Below, piece after piece: positions 51,918 to 60,555 of a stretch of 64,000 nucleotides of DNA; the first letter of the stretch is position 1, and every line of letters starts with the position of its first letter. The position numbers and the translations under genes are program-made. This DNA is from Paenibacillus sp. Soil766 (GTDB lineage Bacteria > Bacillota > Bacilli > Paenibacillales > NBRC-103111). Location: positions 10,011 to 74,010 of the forward strand of contig NZ_LMSJ01000059.1 of the NCBI RefSeq assembly GCF_001428105.1. The letters run 5' to 3'. The notes beneath the pieces were generated by a model. That model did not search any database. It saw nothing but the letters and a program-made list of their open reading frames with translations, and was not told where the DNA came from.

Positions 51918-52868
51918 TTACTCGAATTTGAAACTTCTTCTAATTGTACTAATTTGATCCGCCATTGAAAGAAACTCAGCTGCGAGCTCTTCGTCATGGG
52001 GATTATACTCAACATCTCCTGGGGGAAATAACAGGAACACATGGTTCTCGTCTTCTCCTAATTTGTATACTTGACCAATTCCCTTCGTGGTAGGGCCATT
52101 TGCAAGCCAATCTTCCTTCGTCCATATGGAAATGCTAAATAGGACACCACCGAACGCTTTATTTGCCTTATTAATAAAGAGGTAATTCACAAACTCAGAT
52201 GCTTCATCCCTCTGCTCTTCGACCTCATATTTACCCTCCCAACTAGATGGGACATGGAGTGTGAAACGATATTGTGAATTATGATATATCATACTAGGAA
52301 CATCAAGAATAATTCGATGATTGACGGCACCAATATGAAGGTAAACCGCATCGTAATTCTTGAAATCTCCCTCTCCCTCAGTTACAAACGTTTGGGTATC
52401 TACTCCGAAATTATTTCCCGAAATGGCGGCTTCGCCTATTTTCTCATTATCCTCGTTGTAAAAGGATAAGCCCGCTCCAATCATATTTTGACTGTTGCCT
52501 ACGCCTTCAAATTTCAATTGACCTGTAACTTTAGTTGTATTGCCTGCTTTTGTAAGAATTAAATTTCCTACCGAGATACTGGCATAATCAGGATCTTTGA
52601 TGTCTAGTGATTTATTTTTAACGACTATTTTTTGAGCTTCAGAATCATAATCGATCGTTGCTCCCAAATTCTCAGCCACAAATCGAACGGGTACATAAGC
52701 ATGTCCATCCACATTCAGAATCTGATAGTCACTGTTCAACTTAACTTGACTGCCATTGATCTCAAAGCTTGCCGGAAACAATAACGCTTGAATCGTGTCA
52801 GAAGCGAAAGCGACAGATGAGCCAGCAAGTATCAGGCCACAACTCAGACCAAGAATAAATTTCTTCAT
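51918..52868 (-). CDS. Exported protein with copper-amine-oxidase-N/stalk domain
   Basis: A 316-residue secreted protein. The signal peptide (MKKFILGLSCGLILAG, cut after VAFA) is followed by one copper-amine-oxidase-N-terminal/stalk-type module (LNVDGHAYVPVRFVAENLGATIDYD, residues about 50-90), common in Paenibacillus wall proteins. A beta-rich part (NTTKVTGQLKFEGVG) and a C-terminal domain (YRFTLHVPSSWEGKYEVEEQ) resembling a lipoprotein/PsbP-type fold complete it. GGGAGG fits ATG 52868; the 16 codons upstream in frame are not needed. Function unknown, probably cell-wall associated. Confidence 0.65.
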   Translation of the reverse strand: MKKFILGLSCGLILAGSSVAFASDTIQALLFPASFEINGSQVKLNSDYQILNVDGHAYVPVRFVAENLGATIDYDSEAQKIVVKNKSLDIKDPDYASISVGNLILTKAGNTTKVTGQLKFEGVGNSQNMIGAGLSFYNEDNEKIGEAAISGNNFGVDTQTFVTEGEGDFKNYDAVYLHIGAVNHRIILDVPSMIYHNSQYRFTLHVPSSWEGKYEVEEQRDEASEFVNYLFINKANKAFGGVLFSISIWTKEDWLANGPTTKGIGQVYKLGEDENHVFLLFPPGDVEYNPHDEELAAEFLSMADQISTIRRSFKFE

Positions 52869-52959
52869 CGTTAATTTCCTCCCAAACGTATCCATCCCAT
52901 ATTTTAACAATCCCAACTCATTAGACGCTTTATCTTCGAGATTGTTTCATAATGAAAAA

Positions 52960-52983
52960 AGCCGAGCATCTTTCGCTCGACTT
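52960..52983 (-). terminator. Terminator of the CAP-domain gene
   Basis: On the minus strand AGTCGAGC pairs with GCTCGGCT and is followed by TTTTTT. Confidence 0.7.
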
Positions 52984-52991
52984 TAACTCGC

Positions 52992-54236
52992 TTATTGGAT
53001 TTGATTGATTACAGCCGTCCATTTATCACTTTCCCAAACCACCTGCGCGCCAAGCGCTTCGCTAGCAAATCGTAAGGGGACATACGTAGAGCCTTCAGCG
53101 GATATAAAAGGTGCATTTGAAAGTGCCTGTGATGTTCCGTTCACTAGTGCTTGTCTCTTCCCAATGGACAAAACAATCGTTTTGGATCCTTTCACAATCG
53201 TAACCTCTTGGCGGGTTCCCTCCCAAGCCACTTTGGCTCCCATCGCTTCGAAAACACCACGAAGCGGGATGAACGTACTTTCGCCAATGATTTTGGCTTT
53301 TGGCGCAACGTCGATGTAAGTCCCATTGATACGAATACCAACATCGTTAGACGTAAATTTCTTTGGCGGGTCCGTTTTTACCGGATTTCCTTTGTGTTCT
53401 GTAGATGGCATAGCTGGGTTTTCTACAGTTGTGAAAGACCATGATTTATTCTCAATGGTGACCGTATATGTTTCTCCATATGCAAGCTCATATTTCGGAA
53501 TGATATGCCATGCATTCGTATCACCAAGTTCTTGCTTTAATTTGTAGATCTCGACAGGTTCATCTTGACTGTTCGTTAGCAGGGCGGTCACATCTGACTT
53601 ATCTTGAGCTACCCCTGCGTAAGTAATAAAATAACCCGACTTCTCTATATCGAATTGTTCTAATGGATTCGGTATCTCAAACCCATAAAATCCAATCGGT
53701 ACCCCCGTCTGTCCATCGTAGGGATAAACACCTATTCCTGTGTGGGTGAACCACTTCTTTGCAGGGTTTAGGACAAGTGCATGCTTGTTATACCCAACGC
53801 CTAGCAGTGACATGTCCGGAAGAATTAAACTCGATCTATGAAGCGGAGCGTCCAGTAACGACTGCACCCCCTCCTCTGGCGAATCAGTCGTAAACGAGAC
53901 ATCCTCAAATACACCAAATGTATCGGTATCAAAACCTGTCGCGGCCGCCCGATCCCAAGGAAGCTTGCCAGAGAACCCTTGCTTACTTGGTGTTTCCGTA
54001 TGGCCGTTCTCCTGATTCATGAGGAGATAATTCGCATGGTTTCCGGCTGCTAGGGTAAGTGAAGGATCTAATTCCATCGTTGGAATGCCCATATGTGTCC
54101 TGACGTCATTTAAATAATTTAATGCAGCGCTTTGATCGTCGTTGCCTGCTGCAAGTGCACTGAGATTCCCGAGTACCATAGATACCCCAGTAAGAACTGT
54201 TGCTAGCTTAACGGTCATTTTCAACCAATTTTTCAT
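52992..54236 (-). CDS. Exported CAP-domain protein with stalk domains
   Basis: A 414-residue secreted protein. The signal peptide (MKNWLKMTVKLATVLTG, cut after ALAA) is followed by a CAP/SCP-like domain at about residues 40-200 (ALNYLNDVRTHMGIPTMELDPSLTLAAGNHANYL; HTET and HRSSLI carry the His of the pocket). A Big-like domain comes next (YAGVAQDKSDVTALL). Two copper-amine-oxidase-N/stalk modules end it (GESTFIPLRGVFEAMGAKVAWEG and EGSTYVPLRFASEALGAQVVWES). The ATG at 54236 has GGAGG four bases before, a short spacing; the longer frame upstream lacks support. CAP proteins of this type are seen on cell surfaces and spores; the role is unknown. Confidence 0.72.
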   Translation of the reverse strand: MKNWLKMTVKLATVLTGVSMVLGNLSALAAGNDDQSAALNYLNDVRTHMGIPTMELDPSLTLAAGNHANYLLMNQENGHTETPSKQGFSGKLPWDRAAATGFDTDTFGVFEDVSFTTDSPEEGVQSLLDAPLHRSSLILPDMSLLGVGYNKHALVLNPAKKWFTHTGIGVYPYDGQTGVPIGFYGFEIPNPLEQFDIEKSGYFITYAGVAQDKSDVTALLTNSQDEPVEIYKLKQELGDTNAWHIIPKYELAYGETYTVTIENKSWSFTTVENPAMPSTEHKGNPVKTDPPKKFTSNDVGIRINGTYIDVAPKAKIIGESTFIPLRGVFEAMGAKVAWEGTRQEVTIVKGSKTIVLSIGKRQALVNGTSQALSNAPFISAEGSTYVPLRFASEALGAQVVWESDKWTAVINQIQ

Positions 54237-54641
54237 TGTACCTCCGTAACGCATTGTTTGATTTCCACGAAACATTCCTTTTCGACAAAATACCTCCCAA
54301 TTCCTGCAAAAGAAGACCAAGAAAACCTCTTAAGAAGTCCTTCGAGGATGAGTGGCCGTTACGGTATATGCTGGGTCATCCAATCGCAACACGTGTATTT
54401 TTGGCGCTTCAAATCGTTTAAAACTAGGTGTTGGCACGTATGTCACACCGGATTTCGGCACGGGGACGTTTGTTGGTGGAGTTTGTGGGTTTGGCGGGGG
54501 TTGTGATTCACATTTTTGATTAACTCGAATTTGTACAGCTATTTTCGAGAAATGACCTCGAAAACTCGATTTAACTGTAAAATATGTAGCTAACTCCCAC
54601 CCGATTAACACACTATTTTACTCAGCAAAATTGTTGAAAAA
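54237..54641. other. Gene-free stretch upstream of the CAP-domain gene
   Basis: About 400 bases in which I see no convincing gene. A minus-strand frame at 54330-54611 has a Pro-rich centre and no ribosome site. The part next to 54236 should hold the CAP gene's promoter, but no clear boxes stand out. Confidence 0.4.
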
Positions 54642-54642
54642 A

Positions 54643-54668
54643 GGCCGCCGAGATTAGTCTCGGCAGCC
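54643..54668 (-). terminator. Terminator of the methyltransferase-NUDIX-YfiT operon
   Basis: On the minus strand GGCTGCCGAG pairs with CTCGGCGGCC and is followed by TTTTTT. Confidence 0.8.
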
Positions 54669-54701
54669 CTTGATATCTTATATTGTTACTTATGTAGAGA
54701 C

Positions 54702-55223
54702 CTACCATCCCATACGTTCCTTCAGTGTTGCTATCTGAGCAATGTGGTGCCGGTCATGCCAAACAAATCGTTGCAGCGCTACTTCCAAACTAAGCACACC
54801 AAGGACAGAGCTCGTAAAAGTCTTCTTGTAATCTGAAGGATCTAACGAACGGAGCACAGCTACGAATCGAATATGGATCGATTCCAATAGCTGAATCGAA
54901 GCTTCCAGCGGTAACTGATAATCACTCAGCTCTGCCCATAAATCTTCCCGGTATGAGCTTGCGACGGGACTATCCTCCGTAAGGGCACGCTTGAAACGCA
55001 GAAAAGCATTCATATCATTGTCCGCCATATGATGAACGACTTGTTGCACCGTCCATCCGTCAGGCCGATATGGTGTTAAACGTTGTTCTTGGTTGAAGTT
55101 TAACACAGTTGAACGTAGCCGATCAGCTGTCTCTGCAACGTCTGTCACCCATTTATTCCGATCCGATTGTGTTGGATGTTCGATCCGCTCGAATCTCCCA
55201 ATCGGGTATCGCAGATGTTCCAT
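54702..55223 (-). CDS. YfiT/BstA-type DinB-superfamily protein
   Basis: A 173-residue four-helix-bundle protein, closely like Bacillus YfiT (bacillithiol S-transferase type). It has the LRYPIGRFE opening, DGWTVQQVVHHMADNDMNAF and the late WHDRHHIAQI. The metal ligands are the His of VVHHMADN and the two His of the final HDRHHIA. The family links bacillithiol to electrophiles for detoxification or acts as a metal hydrolase. AGGAGG fits the ATG at 55223. It is the last gene of a three-gene operon with a methyltransferase and a NUDIX hydrolase. Confidence 0.85.
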   Translation of the reverse strand: MEHLRYPIGRFERIEHPTQSDRNKWVTDVAETADRLRSTVLNFNQEQRLTPYRPDGWTVQQVVHHMADNDMNAFLRFKRALTEDSPVASSYREDLWAELSDYQLPLEASIQLLESIHIRFVAVLRSLDPSDYKKTFTSSVLGVLSLEVALQRFVWHDRHHIAQIATLKERMGW

Positions 55224-55241
55224 AGTGTCAGTCCTCCTCAC

Positions 55242-55874
55242 TTAGTCCAATCTAACTGCTTTATCGGGATCTCTTACATAATCAAACATGCTTCTCACCT
55301 GAGCAACCGTGTTCCGTTCTGCTGATAATTCGGGAAGTTCATTTTCTCCGAAAAAGCGCACCTCACTCGTTTCCACGCCAACCAACGCTTCTCCGCCAAC
55401 TATTTTGCACAGAATAAACATTTTATAGATGTGATAGGGCTCTGGTGGATGGTTATGGAACTTTTTATCTAGAACAGCAAGCAATCTAATGGGCAACACT
55501 TCAAAGCCTGCCTCTTCTCTGATCTCTTTCACGGCAACTTCTGAAGGTGAGTACCCAATATCGGCCCAACCTCCTGGCAGTGCCCAGGCACCGTCCGCTT
55601 TTTCCTTCACGAGTAGTATTCGATCATCTTCAAAAACTACACCTCGAATATCAACTTTCGGTGTTGCGTACCCGGATTCATTGGCAAAGCTTAGGTTAAT
55701 CGTTTCCTTGCCCGCCAATGTGTACGTATCTAGAATATCCACACTTATTTCCCGAAGCGCTTGGAATCGCTCCAAATCATAGACATCCTTCGAGTAGGTT
55801 AAGCCGATCTGTGCAATCGATTGAATTTGTTTGGCCCAGTCTAACCATTTAAGGCTTACATCGTGTTCTGTCAT
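55242..55874 (-). CDS. NUDIX hydrolase with N-terminal NUDIX_4-type domain
   Basis: A 210-residue hydrolase of nucleoside-diphosphate-linked compounds. An N-terminal helical region (WLDWAKQIQSIAQIGLTYSKD) is typical of the nucleoside-diphosphate-X branch. The Nudix box from GGWADIGYS to the metal-binding AVKEIREEAGFE is complete at about residues 106-128. It is magnesium-dependent and cytoplasmic. Its stop lies 18 bases before the YfiT start and its start four bases after the methyltransferase stop, so the three genes are one operon. Confidence 0.88.
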   Translation of the reverse strand: MTEHDVSLKWLDWAKQIQSIAQIGLTYSKDVYDLERFQALREISVDILDTYTLAGKETINLSFANESGYATPKVDIRGVVFEDDRILLVKEKADGAWALPGGWADIGYSPSEVAVKEIREEAGFEVLPIRLLAVLDKKFHNHPPEPYHIYKMFILCKIVGGEALVGVETSEVRFFGENELPELSAERNTVAQVRSMFDYVRDPDKAVRLD

Positions 55875-55878
55875 CTCT

Positions 55879-56691
55879 TCACTCTCCTACTTTTCTCCCG
55901 ATATATAATAAATGCGAGGAAACACCTAAAATCGATGGATCACGCGCTAGTCGAATGAGAAGGTCAATGAACCCTTCTTTCTCCCCTCGATCCGTCCAAT
56001 ATTGCTTCTGTTCTTGCGATAACAACGCCCCCAGATTAGAAGATCCAATCAGATCTAATGTCTCAAATCCTTGGCTCTCCATAAATGGTTTGATATCTTC
56101 CACATTGTAATAATAAGCACCCGTGAACCGACCTGCATCTGTATGATTAAAAGTACCTTCCTCTAGAAAATGCTCAATAGCAGCCATATTGTCATTCGGT
56201 TTCCAAGCCTGGGGGAAGAGCAGCGAGGTTAGAAGCATCCGCATCCGACTTTGAAAAGCGACAAATACAACACCATCGTTCTTGGTTACACGATACAATT
56301 CCCTTGCAGCCGCAATGCGGTCCTCTTCTACCTGCAAGTGGTAGAGAGGTCCCAACATCAACGAAGCATCAAAAGTTGCATCTGATATCCCCTCCAATTT
56401 CGTGGCGTTCAGCCTATGAAAACCATGAAACATTTCTGCTAAGCCCAACTCATTTGCTTTATTTTTCGCTTGTTCCACGAGGTTAGGTGTTAGATCAGAA
56501 AGAGTCACGCTATAGCCGAGTTTCGCTAATTCCATTGCATATTTGCCTGGTCCAGCCCCGTTATCAAGGACATGGCCTTCACGTGGGAGATACTTCTTCA
56601 TGTAGTGCCAATTTACCGTAAACTCAATAGGCTCGCGATCTAGTCTTCCCCACTCATCAAACTTGGCATAGTAATCAATCACATTCTTCAT
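55879..56691 (-). CDS. Class I SAM-dependent methyltransferase
   Basis: A 270-residue methyltransferase. Motif I is VLDNGAGPGKYAMEL (about residues 40-54), the acidic loop is SLSDLTPNL-like (LSDLTPN), and LGPLYHL marks motif IV. The substrate is unknown. AAGGAGGG eight bases before fixes the ATG at 56691, 27 codons into the open frame. It is the first gene of the operon with NUDIX and YfiT genes, a combination that suggests repair or detoxification of small molecules. Confidence 0.8.
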   Translation of the reverse strand: MKNVIDYYAKFDEWGRLDREPIEFTVNWHYMKKYLPREGHVLDNGAGPGKYAMELAKLGYSVTLSDLTPNLVEQAKNKANELGLAEMFHGFHRLNATKLEGISDATFDASLMLGPLYHLQVEEDRIAAARELYRVTKNDGVVFVAFQSRMRMLLTSLLFPQAWKPNDNMAAIEHFLEEGTFNHTDAGRFTGAYYYNVEDIKPFMESQGFETLDLIGSSNLGALLSQEQKQYWTDRGEKEGFIDLLIRLARDPSILGVSSHLLYIGRKVGE

Positions 56692-56864
56692 TCGTTGATC
56701 CCTCCTTATTGGAAATGCCAAAAAACCCATCGCCTCTCTGTACAATAGGTGTTCCTTACTAGTCCCAATCAATTGCGTTTGGATATGTAATTTGTTGGAT
56801 GTGATGTAAGTTTATATTCCCATATAATCCCTGTCAATGGTTTCTTTTTCGACTTATTTTCCAC

Positions 56865-56893
56865 TTGAAATGCATGGTAAACAGAATTATAAT
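56865..56893 (+). promoter_or_regulatory. Promoter of the TetR gene
   Basis: TTGAAA (56865-56870), a 17-base spacer and a perfect TATAAT (56888-56893). Confidence 0.75.
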
Positions 56894-56923
56894 GACCTTA
56901 GTCATATAATGACTAAGGTCATT
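56891..56923. promoter_or_regulatory. TetR operator, 14-base inverted repeat
   Basis: The arms AATGACCTTAGTCA (56891-56904) and TGACTAAGGTCATT (56910-56923) are perfectly complementary around TATAA. It overlaps the -10 end and the expected transcription start, so binding by the TetR product would repress its own gene. Confidence 0.8.
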
Positions 56924-56942
56924 TAATAGCGAGGTGGTATTC

Positions 56943-57527
56943 ATGCTTAGAGAAGTCCGCAAGCAAGAGCTCAAGCAACAACTTTTTATGAAAGCAATTG
57001 AGCTTTTTCAAGCGAAGGGTTACGACAATGTGACCGTTGAAGAAATTGCCTCTTCGTGCGGCATCGCCAAGGGAACCTTCTTCAATTATTTCCCCAAAAA
57101 GGAGCATGTCCTCCTTCATCTCGGTCAATCACAAGTTCAATTCATGAGCGAAGTTGTCCAGAAACATCAAGTTCCGAATCTCCGAGAACGTCTTCGACTG
57201 ATCTTCAATGATCTGCTCTCTACCTATGCGCAGCATTCCGAGTTGTTAAAGCTTACGTTATCCGAAACGATGAAGTCCGCTTTGCTTATGAAAGAAGAAT
57301 CACCTAACATCCTCATTTTTCAACAGACCCTATGTCAGATCATTAATGAGGCTAAAGACTTGCATGGGTTTCAAACACGTTGGGAATCGTCTATTATCGC
57401 TTCCGTTTTAGTCGGTACTTACTTTAATACACTCCTCTCTTGGGCGATGTTTCAATCTCAGGGTGAAGATCTCACTGTTATGTTTCACAAGCAAATGGAT
57501 GTTATTTGGGAGGGAATTGAACAATGA
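56943..57527 (+). CDS. TetR-family transcriptional regulator
   Basis: A 194-residue repressor. The DNA-binding domain is at the N-terminus: [28 protein letters not shown], the standard TetR helix-turn-helix, preceded by [15 protein letters not shown]. The rest is the ligand-binding, dimerising part. GAGGTGG is placed for ATG 56943. A perfect inverted repeat over its promoter indicates autorepression. Its stop overlaps the start of a DUF3995-like frame, the probable target or partner gene. Confidence 0.88.
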   Translation: MLREVRKQELKQQLFMKAIELFQAKGYDNVTVEEIASSCGIAKGTFFNYFPKKEHVLLHLGQSQVQFMSEVVQKHQVPNLRERLRLIFNDLLSTYAQHSELLKLTLSETMKSALLMKEESPNILIFQQTLCQIINEAKDLHGFQTRWESSIIASVLVGTYFNTLLSWAMFQSQGEDLTVMFHKQMDVIWEGIEQ

Positions 57528-57703
57528 ACTCACTTCTTGTTTATGTATCTGCCACGTTCCTAGTCCTAAGAGCGATTGGGGATTTCAAATATTTAGGGTT
57601 TTTCAAAAAAGTCAAACACACCTCTTTCTCCTACTATGACACGCGATTCTATAGTCCTCTCTGTCTCTTCTTGGCTATCTCATTTCTACTAACCGTTGTG
57701 TAA
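57524..57703 (+). CDS. Short DUF3995-like membrane protein (C-terminal half)
   Basis: A 59-residue membrane protein matching only the C-terminal half of DUF3995 proteins: [18 protein letters not shown], then [14 protein letters not shown]. Full-length members are about twice as long with more spans, so this is either a truncated gene or a natural short form. The ATG overlaps the TetR stop (ATGA), so it is co-translated with the repressor. Function unknown. Confidence 0.6.
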   Translation: MNSLLVYVSATFLVLRAIGDFKYLGFFKKVKHTSFSYYDTRFYSPLCLFLAISFLLTVV

Positions 57704-57711
57704 AATAATGA

Positions 57712-57748
57712 AAAGCCACCCCTCATCCGATCGATGACTGGTGGCTTT
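57712..57748. terminator. Bidirectional terminator, DUF3995 / HIT genes
   Basis: AAAGCCACC pairs with GGTGGCTTT between two convergent transcripts. Confidence 0.65.
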
Positions 57749-57774
57749 AATTGTGTACAAATGAACTCTTGATG

Positions 57775-58194
57775 CTACAGATGTTCTTTCAACTGACCGA
57801 TGATTTCCGCATACTCTTGCTCAGTCAATTGCTTATTATCAGCGGGATTCATTTCGAACATTTTGCCCCACGTGTACCCATCCTTATATTTCGGAACAAT
57901 ATGGAAATGAACATGTGGCATCGTATCGCCAAAGGCACCATAATTAATTTTGTCCGGAGAAAAAGCACGTTCAACAGCAGCTGCGGCCTGCGCTACATCA
58001 CGCATATACGCATCTTGATTTTCTTGAGACAAGTGAAAGAATTCAGTGTGGTGCTCATTCAGAGCAACAATACAGCGTCCCTTATACGTTTGTTCTTTGA
58101 ATAAGTACAACGTGGATACACGCAATTGTCCAATTTCAATCATCAAATTCGCTAATGCCTCGTTCTTGCTGCAATAATTACATACTGTGGTCAT
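57775..58194 (-). CDS. HIT-family nucleotide hydrolase
   Basis: A 139-residue histidine-triad protein. The catalytic HVHFHIVP motif (HxHxH) is at about residues 94-101. CNYCS at the start gives a CxxC half of a possible zinc site. Members split nucleoside phosphoramidates or dinucleoside polyphosphates in the cytoplasm. AGGAGAC precedes the ATG. A single gene. Confidence 0.88.
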   Translation of the reverse strand: MTTVCNYCSKNEALANLMIEIGQLRVSTLYLFKEQTYKGRCIVALNEHHTEFFHLSQENQDAYMRDVAQAAAAVERAFSPDKINYGAFGDTMPHVHFHIVPKYKDGYTWGKMFEMNPADNKQLTEQEYAEIIGQLKEHL

Positions 58195-58279
58195 GGGGGA
58201 AGTCTCCTATTCTAGCGATTAGTAAATGGATAACATTACAAGTATCATAGCATAATTCACCTAGGAGCAGATACACTTC

Positions 58280-59113
58280 CTATTTAGAACAGTATGGCTC
58301 AGCCAGTTTCTTAACGCGCTCAATCCCCTCCCACATGTCACCAGGACCATCATAAACAAGTGTTAGCGGCCCTTCATAACCAGCCTGCTTGGCGATGTTC
58401 AAGCAGCGAATAAACTCCGTCTCATCAGGAATTCCCTCGGCATTCGTTTGCGCTTTGGCATGGATGGATTCACTATGCGGAATCGTTTGGACTAACTCAT
58501 CGAATTTCTGTTCGCCTTTGAAATTCCCGAAATCGGAAGTAAATCCAATAACATCTCCACATCCTTTTATAATCGCAAGACAATTGTAACCTGTTGAAGA
58601 AAGTGATTTGAAATTTTCTGTCACGACGCGTACGCCATGATCCAAACCATATTGTCCCAGCTCACGGAGTGCTTCGATTGATCGTGCCAATGCATCCTTG
58701 TCTGAAGGATCTGCTTCCCCTGCAATAATACGTACTCTTTCTGCTCCTGCCAGTGCCGCGACATCTATCCAACCTTTGATCCATGCGATATCTGATTGTC
58801 TACGAAACTCATCTGAACTAGAGATATCACCATATTCAAGCAGTAATGTATAGAAACGAAGCCCAGCTTCCGTAAAGGCCCCTTTCAACGCAAGCAGATA
58901 AGCTTCATTCGTCTCTGGGAAATGAAAATGGCAAACTTCTAGCGAGCTGAACCCCTTCTCCGCGAGTACTGCAGGTAATTCGAGCAAAGCAAGCAACTCT
59001 GGTTGATCTTGAGCTTCCGTGATCTGCGTGCGTGTGGTGTCATGCCAGCGGGTCCAACGCAAAGGACCTAAATTTCGATGTAAACTCCAACTCGTTAGTG
59101 ATAAAAATGGCAT
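58280..59113 (-). CDS. Sugar phosphate isomerase/epimerase-like TIM barrel
   Basis: A 277-residue protein of the xylose-isomerase-like TIM-barrel family. Motifs are FSSLEVCHFHFP, RVRIIAGEADPSD, VRVVTENFKS (metal-ligand Glu), GFTSDFGNF (Asp), ESIHAKAQ (His) and GYEGPLTLVYDG. Metal-dependent isomerisation of a sugar or polyol is expected; the substrate is unknown. The ATG at 59113 is better spaced from GAAGGG than the one at 59122. It has no partner genes. Confidence 0.78.
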   Translation of the reverse strand: MPFLSLTSWSLHRNLGPLRWTRWHDTTRTQITEAQDQPELLALLELPAVLAEKGFSSLEVCHFHFPETNEAYLLALKGAFTEAGLRFYTLLLEYGDISSSDEFRRQSDIAWIKGWIDVAALAGAERVRIIAGEADPSDKDALARSIEALRELGQYGLDHGVRVVTENFKSLSSTGYNCLAIIKGCGDVIGFTSDFGNFKGEQKFDELVQTIPHSESIHAKAQTNAEGIPDETEFIRCLNIAKQAGYEGPLTLVYDGPGDMWEGIERVKKLAEPYCSK

Positions 59114-59225
59114 AGCTACCATCCCTTCATTCCTCTATTTTGAAATATCTTATCAGAGTCGTCCTGGAATCGCCATATTCGAACACGCAACTAGATGTCT
59201 TATTGTGCTATTATTCATGTAAAAA

Positions 59226-59248
59226 AGCAGGCCGCATCAGCGCCTGCT
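59226..59248 (-). terminator. Terminator of the SRPBCC gene
   Basis: On the minus strand AGCAGGC and GCCTGCT pair and TTTTTT follows. Confidence 0.7.
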
Positions 59249-59257
59249 CTACTCCAA

Positions 59258-59746
59258 CTATTTGATGCGATCCAAAAGCTCCGCTAACCGCTCATAAGAA
59301 TCCTGCATCCCTTGCTCCATGCCAGAATGGAGCATACCATCTCGATCAGCGACCGATTGAAACACTGATTCCATCACTAGCTTGGTCTTTCCGCCTTCGA
59401 GTTCTTCGAATTTAGCCGTTTCGAGGATAACATGTCCCTTCTCCGGAAGTCCTTCAAATTCGAACGTTTGAATAATACGTTCCGGTGCAGTAACTTCATG
59501 GTACACGCCGCGGAACGCATACTCATTTCCATTGCTATCCAGATGTATATACCGCCAGTTGCCGCCACTTCTCGGTTCAAAAGTGTCCAATTTCATCGTT
59601 AGCACACGAGGTCCAAGCCATTCCACGATCAGCGTCGCATCCGTAAACGCTTTAAACACTAACTCTCGTGGAGCATTGAACACGCGTGTCATGCAGATCT
59701 GTTGACCTTCAGGCTCGTAGGTAAGAATTGCTTCATTGTCGATCAT
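59258..59746 (-). CDS. SRPBCC/AHSA1-family protein
   Basis: A 162-residue START-like (AHSA1) protein: TRVFNAPRELVFKAFTDATLIVEWLGP at the start, GGNWRYI in the middle and MEQGMQDSYERLAELLD at the end are all typical. The family has a hydrophobic cavity binding small ligands; no enzymatic function can be fixed. Several in-frame ATGs exist (59767, 59752, 59746); GGAAAGGG fits 59746 best. A single gene. Confidence 0.82.
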   Translation of the reverse strand: MIDNEAILTYEPEGQQICMTRVFNAPRELVFKAFTDATLIVEWLGPRVLTMKLDTFEPRSGGNWRYIHLDSNGNEYAFRGVYHEVTAPERIIQTFEFEGLPEKGHVILETAKFEELEGGKTKLVMESVFQSVADRDGMLHSGMEQGMQDSYERLAELLDRIK

Positions 59747-59826
59747 AACCATTCCCTTTCCTTTCATCGAAGTACCATTGCACTATAATATCGAATTCTC
59801 GGACATTATCCAAACCTTCAACCTTT

Positions 59827-60536
59827 TTACAATGCAATTCGCCCAAAAGACTTCAACGTCATCAAATGATGTAAAGTTAAATATCCCTTCCATTCTTCCT
59901 TAGCAAGACGCCATTCCTCGTCATATCTTCCCCAGGACCAATTTGGCTCCCAAGTCCCATCTTGCCCCATCTTTTGAATCAGTGCATCCAAATCAGCAGC
60001 TATCACATCTTGATACATTTCATAAAAGGGGGACTCCGGACCATCCACGATTTGCAAGGGAACCGCGCAGTAACCAGATCACTCTGCTGGATGTTTCACG
60101 ACACAGTTATCTAGGAATTTCTCGATCGTTGGCCTGATTGCTTGTTGCTCATTCTTAGGCAATCGAAAATCGCACGAGGTGCTTCATTCGCAGCTGCAGG
60201 AATAATTTCCCACCCTTGATACTGTTCGATATAAGTTGATTTCAGATAATCAAAGATGTTCCTAATCAAACCTTCGCTCTAGTCGGAGTTAACCTTGGAT
60301 ACATATTGAAGCGCATGTGTTGTAGCTAGCACAGAAGACGCTTCACACCGAAGATCTGGCTCAAGTGCGCGACCGAAACCATGATCCTCGTTCTGATAAG
60401 TTATAAGCGCAGCTACAACGTCTGCCGGTTTCCCACCCTCAAACTCATACAGAAACATACTTTTCTCCATCTCTCTTGCCTGACTAAGTAGAAAGTCTCG
60501 TGCTTTGGCAAATTGTGCGCTAGACAACATTAGCAT
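59827..60536 (-). pseudogene. Prenyltransferase/terpene-cyclase-like protein, degraded
   Basis: The minus strand starts with ARDFLLSQAREMEKSMFLYEF and NEDHGFGRALEPDLRCEASS, the opening of a family resembling prenyltransferase/squalene-cyclase repeat proteins. It meets an in-frame TAG at about 60280. GWEIIPAAANEAPRAI continues in the same frame, a large middle part is missing, then FLDNCVVKHPAE meets a TGA (where Trp is expected). The tail ESPFYEMY to GYLTLHHLMTLKSFGRIAL completes it. Two stops, an internal deletion and a frame change make it dead. Confidence 0.75.
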
Positions 60537-60555
60537 TCTCCCTTCCTCCTTCGTA

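Noticed and set aside
54330-54611. Minus-strand frame of 93 codons with a Pro-rich centre
   Set aside because: No ribosome site, no recognisable family and odd composition; it lies in the upstream region of the CAP-domain gene.
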